The notes: a model not told the origin generated them from the sequence alone. Positions 45,890-55,256 are shown, numbered from the stretch's first letter. The stretch is DNA of 64,000 bases from Fumia sp045615345 (GCA_045615345.1 JAZLER010000013.1:124001-188000); one strand, 5' to 3'. Made by a program: numbers and translations.

Positions 45890-47248
45890 TTATCTGTCTA
45901 CATAGTAGAACTGGTAACCGCCGCTGAATTCAAGTGAATCACCTGCAGCTACTGTAACAGCGCCTGTACCACCGATCATATTGCAGTAAGATTTAGAGCT
46001 ACTTGCTGCATCGTTAAATACAGAACCGTTTCTTGAGGGGTTAGCATATCTGAAGTCACCCATACCAACCATGGGAAGCATAAACATCTTAACATACAAA
46101 CCGTCTTTCTGATAGAGTGTTTCGTTACATGAGTTGCTTCCTGCACTACTTGTACCGATGTTGAAAGGACCGGGTGTGCTACCATTGATGTATTCAAGAG
46201 TTGCAAACCAAGGAGTCATCTGCAAACCGTAGTAGTTGCCGATTTTGATTTCTTCCAGAGCTGTGATAACGTTGCTGATATTGAGCTTTTCGCCATCCAT
46301 TACCATTGTGTATTCTTCTTTGAGGATTTCACGGCCGCTACCGTCAGCTTTACAGGTGTTTCTACCCTGAACTCTGTTTTCCCATTTTACTATGATTTCG
46401 TCTACAAGGCCTTCGAAAGCACCTTCGATTTTTTCGCCGTCAGCGTAGATTTCAACATAAACGCATCTGCCTGTGGGAGTGTTTGCAGGGTCAGATGTAG
46501 AACCGGAGTTCATATAACCATGGTTACCGCCTGTGAAAGGTCCGCTTGCTGCGGGATCAGCAGTAGCATCAACAATGTAAGGACCGAACATATCAGTATA
46601 GCTTGTCATTTTGCCGTGGTAGTTGGGAGAACCCAAAGCACTTGCATCTTTATAAGCTACACTTGCAGTACCAAAGGATGTGAATTCCAAAAGGTTGTTA
46701 GGACCTTTTCTTCCAAAGTTCATAACAATGTTTTCACTGTCGCTCAAAGGAGCTACAACGCTGAAAGAACCATTGTCTTTAACTTTGAGGAAGTAAGGAG
46801 CATCGGGAACAGGTGTAGTAACAGAGGGGAACAATGCTTTGAAAGTCATTGTGTTGCCTGCCTTGTCAGCGCTTACTGTTCCTTTAGAAATCAGAACTGC
46901 ACCGTCAACTTCTGGAGTGATTGCTGTGAATTTTGCATGTTTTTTAGCTTTCAGAACAACTTCAACAGCATAAGCTTTGTTCACTTCAAATGTACCTGTA
47001 ACTTCTTTACCGTCTTTGTTGTCAACCCATTTATAAGAGTCGATAACATAATCGCTTCCGTCTACTTTAAGCAAACCGGGAGCAGCGCCGAGCTCGGGAG
47101 CATCGACAGTTACCTTAACGCCGGAAACTGTTGTGATTGCCAAGGGGTCGGGCATAGCATTGATGACTGCAACTACTGCTGTAGGAATTGCCAGGACAGC
47201 AACCACAGCGATAATGATAGCAGTGATACGTTTTTTAAACAATTTCAT
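45890..47248 (-). CDS. Secreted protein of unknown function (paralog E)
   Basis: Not recognised; 452 residues, colinear with paralog D and highly similar throughout, including MNFGRKGPNNLLEFTSFG, YHGKMTSYTDMFGPYIVDAT, GGNHGYMNSGSTSDPANTPT and the final GGYQFYYVDR. The signal or anchor region KKRITAIIIAVVAVLAIPTA is nearly the same. The two differ most in a C-terminal loop (GDFRYANPSRNGSVFNDAAS here). The start follows AGGAGGAAATTTTA. It sits 69 bases after the large wall-bound protein F with no promoter visible in between, so it is probably co-transcribed with it and may be secreted to work with it. Confidence 0.75.
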   Translation of the reverse strand: MKLFKKRITAIIIAVVAVLAIPTAVVAVINAMPDPLAITTVSGVKVTVDAPELGAAPGLLKVDGSDYVIDSYKWVDNKDGKEVTGTFEVNKAYAVEVVLKAKKHAKFTAITPEVDGAVLISKGTVSADKAGNTMTFKALFPSVTTPVPDAPYFLKVKDNGSFSVVAPLSDSENIVMNFGRKGPNNLLEFTSFGTASVAYKDASALGSPNYHGKMTSYTDMFGPYIVDATADPAASGPFTGGNHGYMNSGSTSDPANTPTGRCVYVEIYADGEKIEGAFEGLVDEIIVKWENRVQGRNTCKADGSGREILKEEYTMVMDGEKLNISNVITALEEIKIGNYYGLQMTPWFATLEYINGSTPGPFNIGTSSAGSNSCNETLYQKDGLYVKMFMLPMVGMGDFRYANPSRNGSVFNDAASSSKSYCNMIGGTGAVTVAAGDSLEFSGGYQFYYVDR

Positions 47249-47281
47249 TAAAATTTCCTCCTGAATATTTAATGTTCAGCC

Positions 47282-47300
47282 GGGGGAGGAATTCTCCCCC
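47282..47300 (-). repeat. GC-rich hairpin between genes F and E
   Basis: Stem GGGGGAG/CTCCCCC with a 5-base loop. No T-tract follows on the minus strand, so this is more likely an mRNA-processing or stabilising hairpin than a full terminator. Confidence 0.6.
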
Positions 47301-47317
47301 CAACCGTACTATTTAAA

Positions 47318-50300
47318 CTATTTAACCCAAACGCCGTCAGCGTTAACTTTGTAACCGCCGACTGTTGTATTGGAAGCCATTGCACCGGAAACATAGAAGA
47401 AGTACCATTTGCCGTTAAGTTTCATCCACTGGTTGGATGCCATAGCTCCGTCACCTTCAAAGTAGTACCAGTAATTACCGGATTTTACCCATTCACCGGA
47501 AGCCATACCGCCATAGTTGTGGAGATAGTACCATGTTTCACCCTGCTTGAACCAACCGGTTCTCATTGCGCCATCTGCACCGAGGTAATACCAGACACCT
47601 TCATCTTTAATCCAGCCTGTTGCCATAGCACCGTTATCTTTGTGGAAGTACCATGTATTTCCTGCCTTGCTCCAGCCGGTTCTCATAGCACCGTCTGTGC
47701 CCAAGTAATACCACTTACCACCATCTTTGAACCAGCCTGTCTGCATAACGCCTGCAGAGTTCATAAAGTAAGTTTTACCGCCAACTACTGTCCAGCCGGA
47801 AACTGCTTTACCATTTTCAAGGTACATCCAGTTGCCATCTTCAGTTTCAACCCATTCACCTGTGTCAACAGAATAATCGGGCTCGACAGGATTCTTGTTG
47901 ATTTCAAGCTCGCCTGCACCAACATATCCGCCACCGGAAGAACCGCCGGAACCGCCACCGGATCCGCCGCCGGAAGGTTCGGAAGTTTCACCTGAAGGTT
48001 CATCGGAGGGTTCGCTTGAGGGTTCGTCTGAAGGTTCATCGGAGGGTTCGCTTGAGGGTTCATCTGAAGGTTCTTCGGAAGGATCACTTGAACCTATATC
48101 GAGAGTTGCAGTAACCATACTGTAAACAGAACCTTCTGTGTCTGCTGTTTCAGCAACACGCTGATACAATGTGTATTCGCCTGCTACAAGTCCTTTGAAG
48201 AGAGAATCTTTACCCCAGTCTTTTCCGTTGATAGAGTATTCATATCCGTCAGCACCTTCGAGCTTGATCCAGCCTTCACCGCTTGAAGCAACTGCTGCAC
48301 CAACAGGAGTTGTATCGTTGGAAGCCTTCAAAGTACCTTTGATAAGTTTTGCAAGGCTTTCGAAGTATTTTGCAACTTCTTCAGCTGTAAAGCCATCAGC
48401 AAAGTTAGCACCGAAGGAATAAACCTTCATAACATATTTACCCTGAGCTTCACCAGCTACAAGCATATCCATATCAGCCATCATTTGGCCGAAGTTTCCA
48501 CTCATCATTCTCAAAGCTCTGCCTTCAGCTTTTGCTTTAGCAACATCTTCAGGAGAGATGTAAATACCGTCACCGATTACAATATCGGAATATACAAGTT
48601 TGTTGTAAGCAGAGAGATCAAGATCGGGGTTGTCAATCACGATTTTACTTGTTGCAGCAGCATTGATTGCAGCAAGAACATCAGGGATTTTACTTTCATC
48701 GCCTGTAATTGTAAACGCCTTGATACCTGCTTTAACCATATCATCAACATAGTCGATAGCATCGGTATGAACAGCAGCATAATCGCTTAAGTAATTTGTA
48801 TTTTCATCAGGCATCATATAATGAGAAGTTCCTTTAGCTTTAACACCATCGGAAACCTTGGTACCATTACCATAAATACCGATTTCAGATACTGCAGTAA
48901 TACCGCTGTCTTTATAGAAGGAAATCATTACATACTGTGCCTCAACACCTTCACCGAGAACATATTCAGCACTGTAAGCACCTGCAGTAGCTGTGATACC
49001 GGAACTGATTTCATTAACCATTGTCCAGTTTGCATTATCGTCAGAAACCATTATCTGAATTCTTGCGGGGAGGAAGTTTCCGTGGAAGAGAGCAGTAAAT
49101 GCATTCAATGTATAAACATCGCCAAGGTCCATCTTCACATAACGGGTAACGCCTGACAAGTGGTCAAATCCTACCCAGTTGCCATCAAGAGAATTGGATG
49201 AACCTTCGATAGCATCAGTAAGTTTGTAATCTTCGCTGTCATCCATACCTGCTACAGTTGTGGAAATCTTATACTTTCTGGAATCAGAGAGATTATCAAG
49301 TTTATCAAGAAGTCCATCTGTTGCAGCAGAAGCACCTGCAGTGTTGCCCTTACCTATTACATCGATTTCATAGATACCTGCATCTTCGCCTGCAGTAAAT
49401 ACAAGTTTAACAAACTGTGCTCTGTAAGCATTCTGGAATACATGAGTATATGTGTCAGGTTTTTCAGAAACAGAATCCATAAGTATCCAGTTTACTTTTC
49501 CGTTTACAAAGTTTTCAGCAAAGTAAATATCAACAGAAGGTAAGTTCTTTGTGAACATCTGAATTGCTTCAACAGCTTTTACAGAACCTAAGTTGAGAGT
49601 AACTGTAATCTCTTTTGCACCGTTGAATGTAACAAGTTTATCATTCAAACCATCTGTGATAAGAGTGCAGGATGCATCTTCTGTATTTGCAACAGGATCA
49701 CCATTTGTATCTTTTGCTTCAAGGTTATAAGCCTTGCCCAAAGACTGGGATGCAGTCACATCGGGATCGGGTTCAGCAGGAAGTACTTTACCACCGAAGC
49801 CCATAATTTCGATTTCGTCAAGGAAGATAAAGCCTGAATTACCTTCGGAAACTACAATCTTGATAAATCTTGCATTGAAAGGAGTTTCAGTCTGATATTT
49901 AAGCCATTCCAATCCGTGCATATTATTGTTTACATATTTTTCTGTCCAGGTAATACCATCGTTGGAAGCATAAACTTCGTAAGAACCTGCAGAAGCAATA
50001 CCATCTTTTTGGGTATTGAAGTTACGGGTATTTACTTCGTAAATTTCAGCAACAGCACCGAGATCCATTTCGATTGTAACGGACTTGGAGTTAAGCCATG
50101 CTGCCCATGCACTGTTGTTATAGGAAGAAAGACTTCCGTAAGTACCGTCTGTCAAGCGGTAATCGTTATCGGTTGTATTGGTTGAGTACCACTTACCTGC
50201 GAGCATTGAGGATGTGTATTTACGTCCTTTTGCAAGGTTATCTTTAAGTTTGAGGTCTTCAAGTGTACCGTGAGAAGCAGCGCCTGTTCTTTCAGCATAA

Positions 50301-52129
50301 GCTTCAACTTCTTTAATGAAGAGGAAGCCTGTCTTGGAAATTTCAACTTTAAGTGATGTTGCAGTCAAAACTTCACCATTTGTTGTAAGAGTGAAATTAC
50401 CATTGGAAACTGCACCCTTATAGATTACAGAGTATCTGTCACTACCATCAAGTTTGGCAGAAACTGTGAGAAGAGAAGGAAGTGAAATTCCTGCACCTGC
50501 ATCAGGCATAAACTGAATAAAGAATTCGCTGATTTCCTGAGGAGCATCAAGATCGAATACGATTGTAGCGGAGCTGTCCTGAGCACCGAAGTATTCGGAA
50601 CCGTAGAAGTTACCGCCCTTCTTACCATCAGTAAGGTATACACAGTTTGTATCATCGGATTTTGCAGCGTACCATTTTGTTACATCGTGTGTATAGGATT
50701 TACCAAGAAGAATATTGGGGTTGGTTGTGGGGTCGGGGTTACCGGAAGGTTCGGAAGATTCACCTGAGGGTTCTTCGGAAGGCTCATTGGAAGGTTCTTC
50801 AGAAGGCTCTTCGGAGGGTTCTTCCCCGTTGCTTTCACCGTAAACCATAATTTCGCCGAGGAATACCCAGCTGCCTGCTACAGTAAGCTTGATATAACGC
50901 GCATTTACAGGAGCGTTAACTACTGCATCAGTAACCAGGAAACCAGTATATGTTGTATCATAGTTTGTCCATTCAGCACCAAAATCAGTCCATGTTGATT
51001 TGTCATTTGAGTACTGATATTTAACAGATGTAGGCATTGCAAGGCCGGAGTTACCTGTAGACATAAAATATGTAGCAACTTTTGAAACATCTTTCTTAGA
51101 ACCAAGGTCAATAATAATTTCGGGGCTTGCAGCACCTGCGAATACAGAGTTTGCGTACCATGCCCATGTGTTATCGATAGTTCCATCTGTCAATTCTTTA
51201 TGGTCTGTGTCAGGATATGCGCTCCATTCACCTTTAACCCATTCATAGGATTTACCGCGTGCAATATTAACAATATTTTCATCCATTGTCAAAGTTGTAG
51301 AAGCAGAAGCCCAGGAAGTATCATCGCCTACAGTATTAGTTACAACAACCTTGTATGTTGATGATTCTGCACCACCGGGCATTGTGTAGTGAGGTGCAGT
51401 TTCGTTTGCAATAGCTTCCTCGTCTTTGTACCACTGATATGTAAGTACACCTTCACCTTCTACAGTTGCATCAGCAATAAGTGTGATGTAACCGTCGTAG
51501 ATAGTAACTTCTTCACCATTTCTGATAGAAACTTCGGGAACAGGAATTGTGAAAACAGGTTCTTCGGAGGGTTCCTCAGAAGGTTCCTCAGAAGGTTCCT
51601 CACCAAGAATTGTTATATCCTTTTCCCATGCACCGATTTCAGGTGTAATATCATCAGGTGTAAATGTTTCTTCATTAAATACACCTGTTATATTGAAATC
51701 AGCGATTTCAAAGGTCTTAGCACCGGAGGAAGCTCCCTCTTTGGCTTTGAATGTTACTTCGAGCAATACAGTGCCTTCAGTAACTTCTGTATTAGCATCG
51801 TATGTGGGGTCACAATAGGAAAATGCCACATTTGCATTCTGGTTACAGCCTGACAAACTGGGCTGCATGTCCGCATAAGGAACATTTTCAATATTTGTGA
51901 TTTCAAATGCTTCGTTGTCAAACAAAACAGTCAAGCTCATACTTGAAGCCACAACAGTTTCAGGAATTGTAAATGTCATTACAAATTCCTCGCCGGGCAT
52001 AACTGTTTCTTTGCTGAAACGCAATGCATTTTCGGTAGAAGCAAATGCTGTAGGTATAACACTAAGCACTATTAAAAGTGCGATGAATACACTAAGCACA
52101 CGCTTGCTCATGTGTTTGATTGAGTTCAT
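47318..52129 (-). CDS. Large secreted cohesin/Ig/discoidin protein with cell-wall-binding repeats (F)
   Basis: Secreted protein of 1,603 residues. Order: signal peptide (to about ASTENA), cohesin-like domain (about 30-165; MPGEEFVMTFTIPETVVASS, GTVLLEVTFKAKEGASSGAK), Pro-Ser-Glu linker, Ig-like domain (TYQWYKDEE), one discoidin-like unit, a second PSEEP linker, four more discoidin-like units, an alpha/beta segment of unknown type (about 1,090-1,260), a small beta domain, a PSDEPSSEP linker encoded by tandem repeats, a glycine-rich stretch and about eight choline-binding-type repeats ending NADGVWVK. The ATG after AAAAGGAGATTAACT was chosen; an ATG six codons earlier forms that ribosome site. 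There is no DUF4855-like domain. It resembles a wall-anchored scaffold or adhesin that binds glycans. Confidence 0.82.
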   Translation of the reverse strand: MNSIKHMSKRVLSVFIALLIVLSVIPTAFASTENALRFSKETVMPGEEFVMTFTIPETVVASSMSLTVLFDNEAFEITNIENVPYADMQPSLSGCNQNANVAFSYCDPTYDANTEVTEGTVLLEVTFKAKEGASSGAKTFEIADFNITGVFNEETFTPDDITPEIGAWEKDITILGEEPSEEPSEEPSEEPVFTIPVPEVSIRNGEEVTIYDGYITLIADATVEGEGVLTYQWYKDEEAIANETAPHYTMPGGAESSTYKVVVTNTVGDDTSWASASTTLTMDENIVNIARGKSYEWVKGEWSAYPDTDHKELTDGTIDNTWAWYANSVFAGAASPEIIIDLGSKKDVSKVATYFMSTGNSGLAMPTSVKYQYSNDKSTWTDFGAEWTNYDTTYTGFLVTDAVVNAPVNARYIKLTVAGSWVFLGEIMVYGESNGEEPSEEPSEEPSNEPSEEPSGESSEPSGNPDPTTNPNILLGKSYTHDVTKWYAAKSDDTNCVYLTDGKKGGNFYGSEYFGAQDSSATIVFDLDAPQEISEFFIQFMPDAGAGISLPSLLTVSAKLDGSDRYSVIYKGAVSNGNFTLTTNGEVLTATSLKVEISKTGFLFIKEVEAYAERTGAASHGTLEDLKLKDNLAKGRKYTSSMLAGKWYSTNTTDNDYRLTDGTYGSLSSYNNSAWAAWLNSKSVTIEMDLGAVAEIYEVNTRNFNTQKDGIASAGSYEVYASNDGITWTEKYVNNNMHGLEWLKYQTETPFNARFIKIVVSEGNSGFIFLDEIEIMGFGGKVLPAEPDPDVTASQSLGKAYNLEAKDTNGDPVANTEDASCTLITDGLNDKLVTFNGAKEITVTLNLGSVKAVEAIQMFTKNLPSVDIYFAENFVNGKVNWILMDSVSEKPDTYTHVFQNAYRAQFVKLVFTAGEDAGIYEIDVIGKGNTAGASAATDGLLDKLDNLSDSRKYKISTTVAGMDDSEDYKLTDAIEGSSNSLDGNWVGFDHLSGVTRYVKMDLGDVYTLNAFTALFHGNFLPARIQIMVSDDNANWTMVNEISSGITATAGAYSAEYVLGEGVEAQYVMISFYKDSGITAVSEIGIYGNGTKVSDGVKAKGTSHYMMPDENTNYLSDYAAVHTDAIDYVDDMVKAGIKAFTITGDESKIPDVLAAINAAATSKIVIDNPDLDLSAYNKLVYSDIVIGDGIYISPEDVAKAKAEGRALRMMSGNFGQMMADMDMLVAGEAQGKYVMKVYSFGANFADGFTAEEVAKYFESLAKLIKGTLKASNDTTPVGAAVASSGEGWIKLEGADGYEYSINGKDWGKDSLFKGLVAGEYTLYQRVAETADTEGSVYSMVTATLDIGSSDPSEEPSDEPSSEPSDEPSDEPSSEPSDEPSGETSEPSGGGSGGGSGGSSGGGYVGAGELEINKNPVEPDYSVDTGEWVETEDGNWMYLENGKAVSGWTVVGGKTYFMNSAGVMQTGWFKDGGKWYYLGTDGAMRTGWSKAGNTWYFHKDNGAMATGWIKDEGVWYYLGADGAMRTGWFKQGETWYYLHNYGGMASGEWVKSGNYWYYFEGDGAMASNQWMKLNGKWYFFYVSGAMASNTTVGGYKVNADGVWVK
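47990..48085. repeat. 36-bp in-frame tandem repeat encoding a Ser-Pro-Glu/Asp linker
   Basis: A 36-base unit starting GGTTCATCGGAGGGTTCGCT occurs twice nearly exactly, with further 18-base partial copies. It encodes the flexible PSDEPSSEP-type linker of protein F. Similar shorter PSEEP-coding stretches lie at about 50738-50826 and 51546-51606. Confidence 0.85.
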
Positions 52130-52339
52130 AGTTAATCTCCTTTTCATCTGATTTTTATATAAATAACGCCGGCCTCAACATACCGGTTTTATTTAACAGA
52201 ATAATTATTTCACAGTCTGTTGATAGTTGTTTTCTGAACGCAAAACACAACAAATTACCGCGACTTTGATTGTAAATACCGTGCAAATCAAAAATCGCTC
52301 TTGTAAACATTCTGCTCCTTGTTATAACAATACATATAC
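52130..52339 (-). promoter_or_regulatory. Long 5' leader of gene F
   Basis: About 200 bases between the predicted start of transcription and the F start codon. It contains the small possible leader frame, a TTTGATT/AATCAAA hairpin and a CCGG-based stem near the F ribosome site. No known riboswitch was recognised. The rest of the gap up to galU holds the F promoter and the galU terminator. Confidence 0.4.
52155..52310 (-). CDS. Possible 51-codon leader peptide upstream of gene F
   Basis: On the minus strand an ATG follows AACAAGGAGCAGA and opens a reading frame of 51 codons, MFTRAIFDLHGIYNQSRG..., ending at TAA 25 bases before gene F. The predicted start of transcription lies about 22 bases before this ATG, as expected for a translated leader. 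There is no homology I recognise, and an open frame of this length in AT-rich DNA is not rare, so it may be chance. Confidence 0.25.
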   Translation of the reverse strand: MFTRAIFDLHGIYNQSRGNLLCFAFRKQLSTDCEIIILLNKTGMLRPALFI

Positions 52340-52368
52340 ATTATACATTTTTTTAACATCTTTTTCAA
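52340..52368 (-). promoter_or_regulatory. Promoter of gene F
   Basis: Minus strand TTGAAA, 17 bases, TATAAT. It predicts a leader of about 200 bases. Confidence 0.7.
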
Positions 52369-52486
52369 TTGACAAATCGTTCAAAATCATTTTTTTCAAT
52401 TGTGCAAATTAAACAATTTTTTCCGTATGAATTATTGCAAAACATATAATTAAAACTAAAGAAATTCTTAAGAAAATTAAAGCAAA

Positions 52487-52516
52487 AGCCGGCATCACAT
52501 TAAGTAATGTCGGCTT
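52487..52516 (-). terminator. Terminator-like hairpin after galU
   Basis: Stem AAGCCGACAT/ATGCCGGCTT on the minus strand (one G-U type pair), followed by TTGCTTTAATTTT, a weak T-tract. Confidence 0.65.
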
Positions 52517-52526
52517 AATTTTAAAA

Positions 52527-53399
52527 TTAAAGTTTAGATGAAAAATCTTTAAGATATTCTCTGAAAGCATCTCCTATTTCAGGATGATTTATCGCAGTTT
52601 CTACCGAAGCCTGCATAATACCGAGCTTATTGCCCATATCATACCTCTGACCATCAAAATCGACACCTATCATACCCTGTCGCTGAGCTAAAATCTTCAT
52701 CGCATCGGTCAGCTGATACTCGCCTCCGGCACCTGTCGGAAGAGTTTCAAGAATACTGAAAATTTCAGGTGGAAGTACGCATCTTCCAAGTACAGAAAAG
52801 TTCGAAAAAGCTTCTGCTTTTGTCTTAGGTTTTTCAACCATATCAGATACCCTGTATATATTATTTTCAATATTTTCAACCTTCAAAGAAGAATATTTTG
52901 TCACAAGTTCAAAAGGAACTTCCTTGATGCCTACACAACCAAGCCCGTGCTTTTCATACTGGTCAGTAAGTTGTTTACAAACAGGATTTTCGCCCATAAT
53001 TACATCGTCACCATACAAAACCGCAAAAGGCTCGTTTCCTACAAAGGATTTTGCACAAAGTACTGCATGTCCTAAACCTTTGGGTTCCTGCTGGCGGACA
53101 TATGTAATATTAGCAAGCTCTGCAATTTTTAAAATTTCCTCATAAACATCATTTTTCCCGCTTTTAAGAAGCTTTTCTTCAAGCTCAGGGGAACGGTCAA
53201 AATGGTCCTCAACCGCATGCTTACCACGGCTTAAGATAATACAGATATCCTCGATTCCGCTTTTTACTGCCTCTTCAACAATGTACTGAATTGCAGGTTT
53301 GTCCACAATCGTCAGCATTTCTTTCGGCATTGACTTTGTCGCAGGCAGCACTCTTGTACCAAGTCCTGCTGCGGGGATTACCGCCTTTTTAATTTTCAT
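52527..53399 (-). CDS. galU: UTP-glucose-1-phosphate uridylyltransferase
   Basis: Makes UDP-glucose from glucose-1-phosphate and UTP for cell-wall and glycolipid sugars; 290 residues, normal size. The nucleotidyltransferase motif IPAAGLGTRVLPATKSMPKE is intact, as are IVEEAVKSGIED, GHAVLCAKSFVGNEPFAVL and VEKPK. The start follows GAGGAGGAGAAG. It is a single-gene unit with its own promoter. Confidence 0.95.
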   Translation of the reverse strand: MKIKKAVIPAAGLGTRVLPATKSMPKEMLTIVDKPAIQYIVEEAVKSGIEDICIILSRGKHAVEDHFDRSPELEEKLLKSGKNDVYEEILKIAELANITYVRQQEPKGLGHAVLCAKSFVGNEPFAVLYGDDVIMGENPVCKQLTDQYEKHGLGCVGIKEVPFELVTKYSSLKVENIENNIYRVSDMVEKPKTKAEAFSNFSVLGRCVLPPEIFSILETLPTGAGGEYQLTDAMKILAQRQGMIGVDFDGQRYDMGNKLGIMQASVETAINHPEIGDAFREYLKDFSSKL

Positions 53400-53464
53400 A
53401 TCTTCTCCTCCTCAAAGTGAGTTTTACTAAATCATTTTTATTAAACCACAAAAATCCATTATAT

Positions 53465-53493
53465 ATTATACATTCTTTTAAATGTTAAGTCAA
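53465..53493 (-). promoter_or_regulatory. Promoter of galU
   Basis: Minus strand TTGACT, 17 bases, TATAAT, directly after the terminator of the SASA gene. Confidence 0.75.
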
Positions 53494-53496
53494 CAC

Positions 53497-53530
53497 AAAA
53501 AATCGCTCAGGGATTCCCCGAGCGATTTTT
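53497..53530. terminator. Terminator after the SASA esterase gene
   Basis: Stem AAAATCGCTC.GGG/CCC.GAGCGATTTT with a 3-base loop and one mismatch; A-tract before and T-tract after, so it may work on both strands. Confidence 0.85.
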
Positions 53531-54258
53531 TATTTCACAAGTTCTTTATATTTTTCAAAATATCTTCTGCCTAATTCCTGGTATGAAGCCGAAGTAAAAT
53601 GAATTCCGTCCTCGGGTTTTATCGCAAGACCTTCTACAGAAGCCACTGCACAACAAGGCAAAATTTCACTTACTTTGTAAATAATGTCGTTATACTTTCT
53701 AACAACATCTTCTGTTGCCCAACCATGGTAAGTGAGATTTATATTATATGAAATATCACCCATAATAATCGGCAAATCTTCTGCACCAAGTTCACGACGC
53801 AAGGAAGTAAGTGTATTGATAAGCATCCTTTCATACTCGTCAAGAGGAGTGCTGTCAACAGCATCGTTTTCGCCCTGATGCCACAGAATACCACCAAAGC
53901 TTGAGGTACGCATAGCAAGGCGTGTCATCATAACAGCGTGGTCAAACAAAACTTCACCCGGTTGCCACTGAGAGATAGCAGTACCACCATCGGCACAAGG
54001 TATAATACCGACTTCCTTTTTGTAAAGGTCTGCAAACTCAACTGCAAATTTCGAAGAAAGGCCTACCCCTGAACCTGCTCTGTCAGCATTTACGGGTTCG
54101 CTCATCGGTTGCCATCTGCCCATTCGAAGCATAAAGCAAAGAGGATTTTCAAAAGGAGGGATTTCCCACAAATTACCTCTGCCTGCCATATTGGACTGAC
54201 CTGCAATTAAAAACGAGGTAATCTTATTATCTTTTTTATTTATTCCGTCAACAATCAT
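53530..54258 (-). CDS. Sialate O-acetylesterase-like (SASA) carbohydrate esterase
   Basis: SGNH-type esterase of 242 residues. The SASA/CE6 blocks are clear: FLIAGQSNMAGRGNL with the catalytic Ser, GGILWHQGENDA (block with Gln-Gly-Glu), and EDGIHFTSASYQELG with the Asp/His pair. Such enzymes remove acetyl groups from xylan or sialic acids. No signal peptide, so it would act in the cytoplasm on imported sugars. Its start overlaps the trpS stop as ATGA, so it is translated from the trpS transcript, an unusual coupling. Confidence 0.85.
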   Translation of the reverse strand: MIVDGINKKDNKITSFLIAGQSNMAGRGNLWEIPPFENPLCFMLRMGRWQPMSEPVNADRAGSGVGLSSKFAVEFADLYKKEVGIIPCADGGTAISQWQPGEVLFDHAVMMTRLAMRTSSFGGILWHQGENDAVDSTPLDEYERMLINTLTSLRRELGAEDLPIIMGDISYNINLTYHGWATEDVVRKYNDIIYKVSEILPCCAVASVEGLAIKPEDGIHFTSASYQELGRRYFEKYKELVK

Positions 54259-55256
54259 CCTATTAAACCTACCTTGCGTTTAACTTTATCCATTGTGCGT
54301 GCCGCAATTCTTGCAGCCTTCTCAGCACCCTGTCTGTAACATTCTTCAACATATGCCTTATCGTTCATAAGGCGTGCAAACTCTTCTCTTACGGGACGGA
54401 GTTCTTCTGCAACAGCTTCACCTACTGCAGTCTTAAAGTCGCCGTAGCCTTTGCCGGCAAACTCGTTTGTGATTTCATCAAAACTTTTGCCTGTTACAAC
54501 AGAGTAAATACCCATAAGGTTGTTGATACCATCTTTTCCCTCTTTGTAGCAAACTTCCATATCCGAGTCGGTCACAGCGCGTTTGAATTTCTTGATAATC
54601 ACTTCGGGAGCATCAAGGATAGAAATAGTAGCGTTCTGATTTTCATCTGATTTGGACATCTTTTTAGTCGGGTCTGCGAGGGACATAATTTTAGCCCCCT
54701 GCTTACCGATATAAGGCTCAGGAATTCTGAAAGTATTACCATAAACGCTGTTAAAACGGTTAGCAACATCACGGGTAAGTTCAAGATGCTGTTTCTGGTC
54801 CTGACCTACTGGCACCATATCTGCCTGATACAATAAAATATCAGCAGCCATCAGTGACGGATAGGTAAAAAGACCTGCATTGATATTTTCGGGGTGTTTC
54901 TGAGATTTGTCCTTAAACTGAGTCATTCTGGAAAGCTCGCCAAACTGTGTGTTACAGGAAAGCACCCAGCCAAGTTCTGCATGAGCAGGTACCTGACTCT
55001 GGATAAATACGATACTCTTTTCGGGGTCAACACCGCAAGCAAGCAAAAGTGCATAGCAGTCAAGCACTTGTTTTCTGAGAGCTTTGGGGTCCTGACGGAC
55101 TGTAAGTGCGTGCAAATCTGCAATCATATAAGCACAGTTATAATCATCCTGCATCTTTCCCCATGTTTTAACAGCACCGAGATAGTTACCGAGAGTAAAC
55201 ACACCTGTCGGCTGAATTCCACTTAATATAACTTTTTTTCTTTCTACTGTTTCCAT
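54255..55256 (-). CDS. trpS: Tryptophanyl-tRNA synthetase
   Basis: Charges tRNA-Trp; 333 residues, typical class I size. The HIGH-like motif is in SGIQPTGVFTLGNYLGA, and the KMSKS motif is in TKKMSKSDEN. The region between CapA and trpS is only about 50 bases, so no T-box leader fits. Its 3' end overlaps the SASA gene by 4 bases. Confidence 0.96.
   Translation of the reverse strand: METVERKKVILSGIQPTGVFTLGNYLGAVKTWGKMQDDYNCAYMIADLHALTVRQDPKALRKQVLDCYALLLACGVDPEKSIVFIQSQVPAHAELGWVLSCNTQFGELSRMTQFKDKSQKHPENINAGLFTYPSLMAADILLYQADMVPVGQDQKQHLELTRDVANRFNSVYGNTFRIPEPYIGKQGAKIMSLADPTKKMSKSDENQNATISILDAPEVIIKKFKRAVTDSDMEVCYKEGKDGINNLMGIYSVVTGKSFDEITNEFAGKGYGDFKTAVGEAVAEELRPVREEFARLMNDKAYVEECYRQGAEKAARIAARTMDKVKRKVGLIG

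Noticed and set aside
47990..48085. 36-bp repeats as a CRISPR or integration site
   Set aside because: They are contiguous with no unique spacers and encode a Pro-Ser-Glu/Asp linker in frame.
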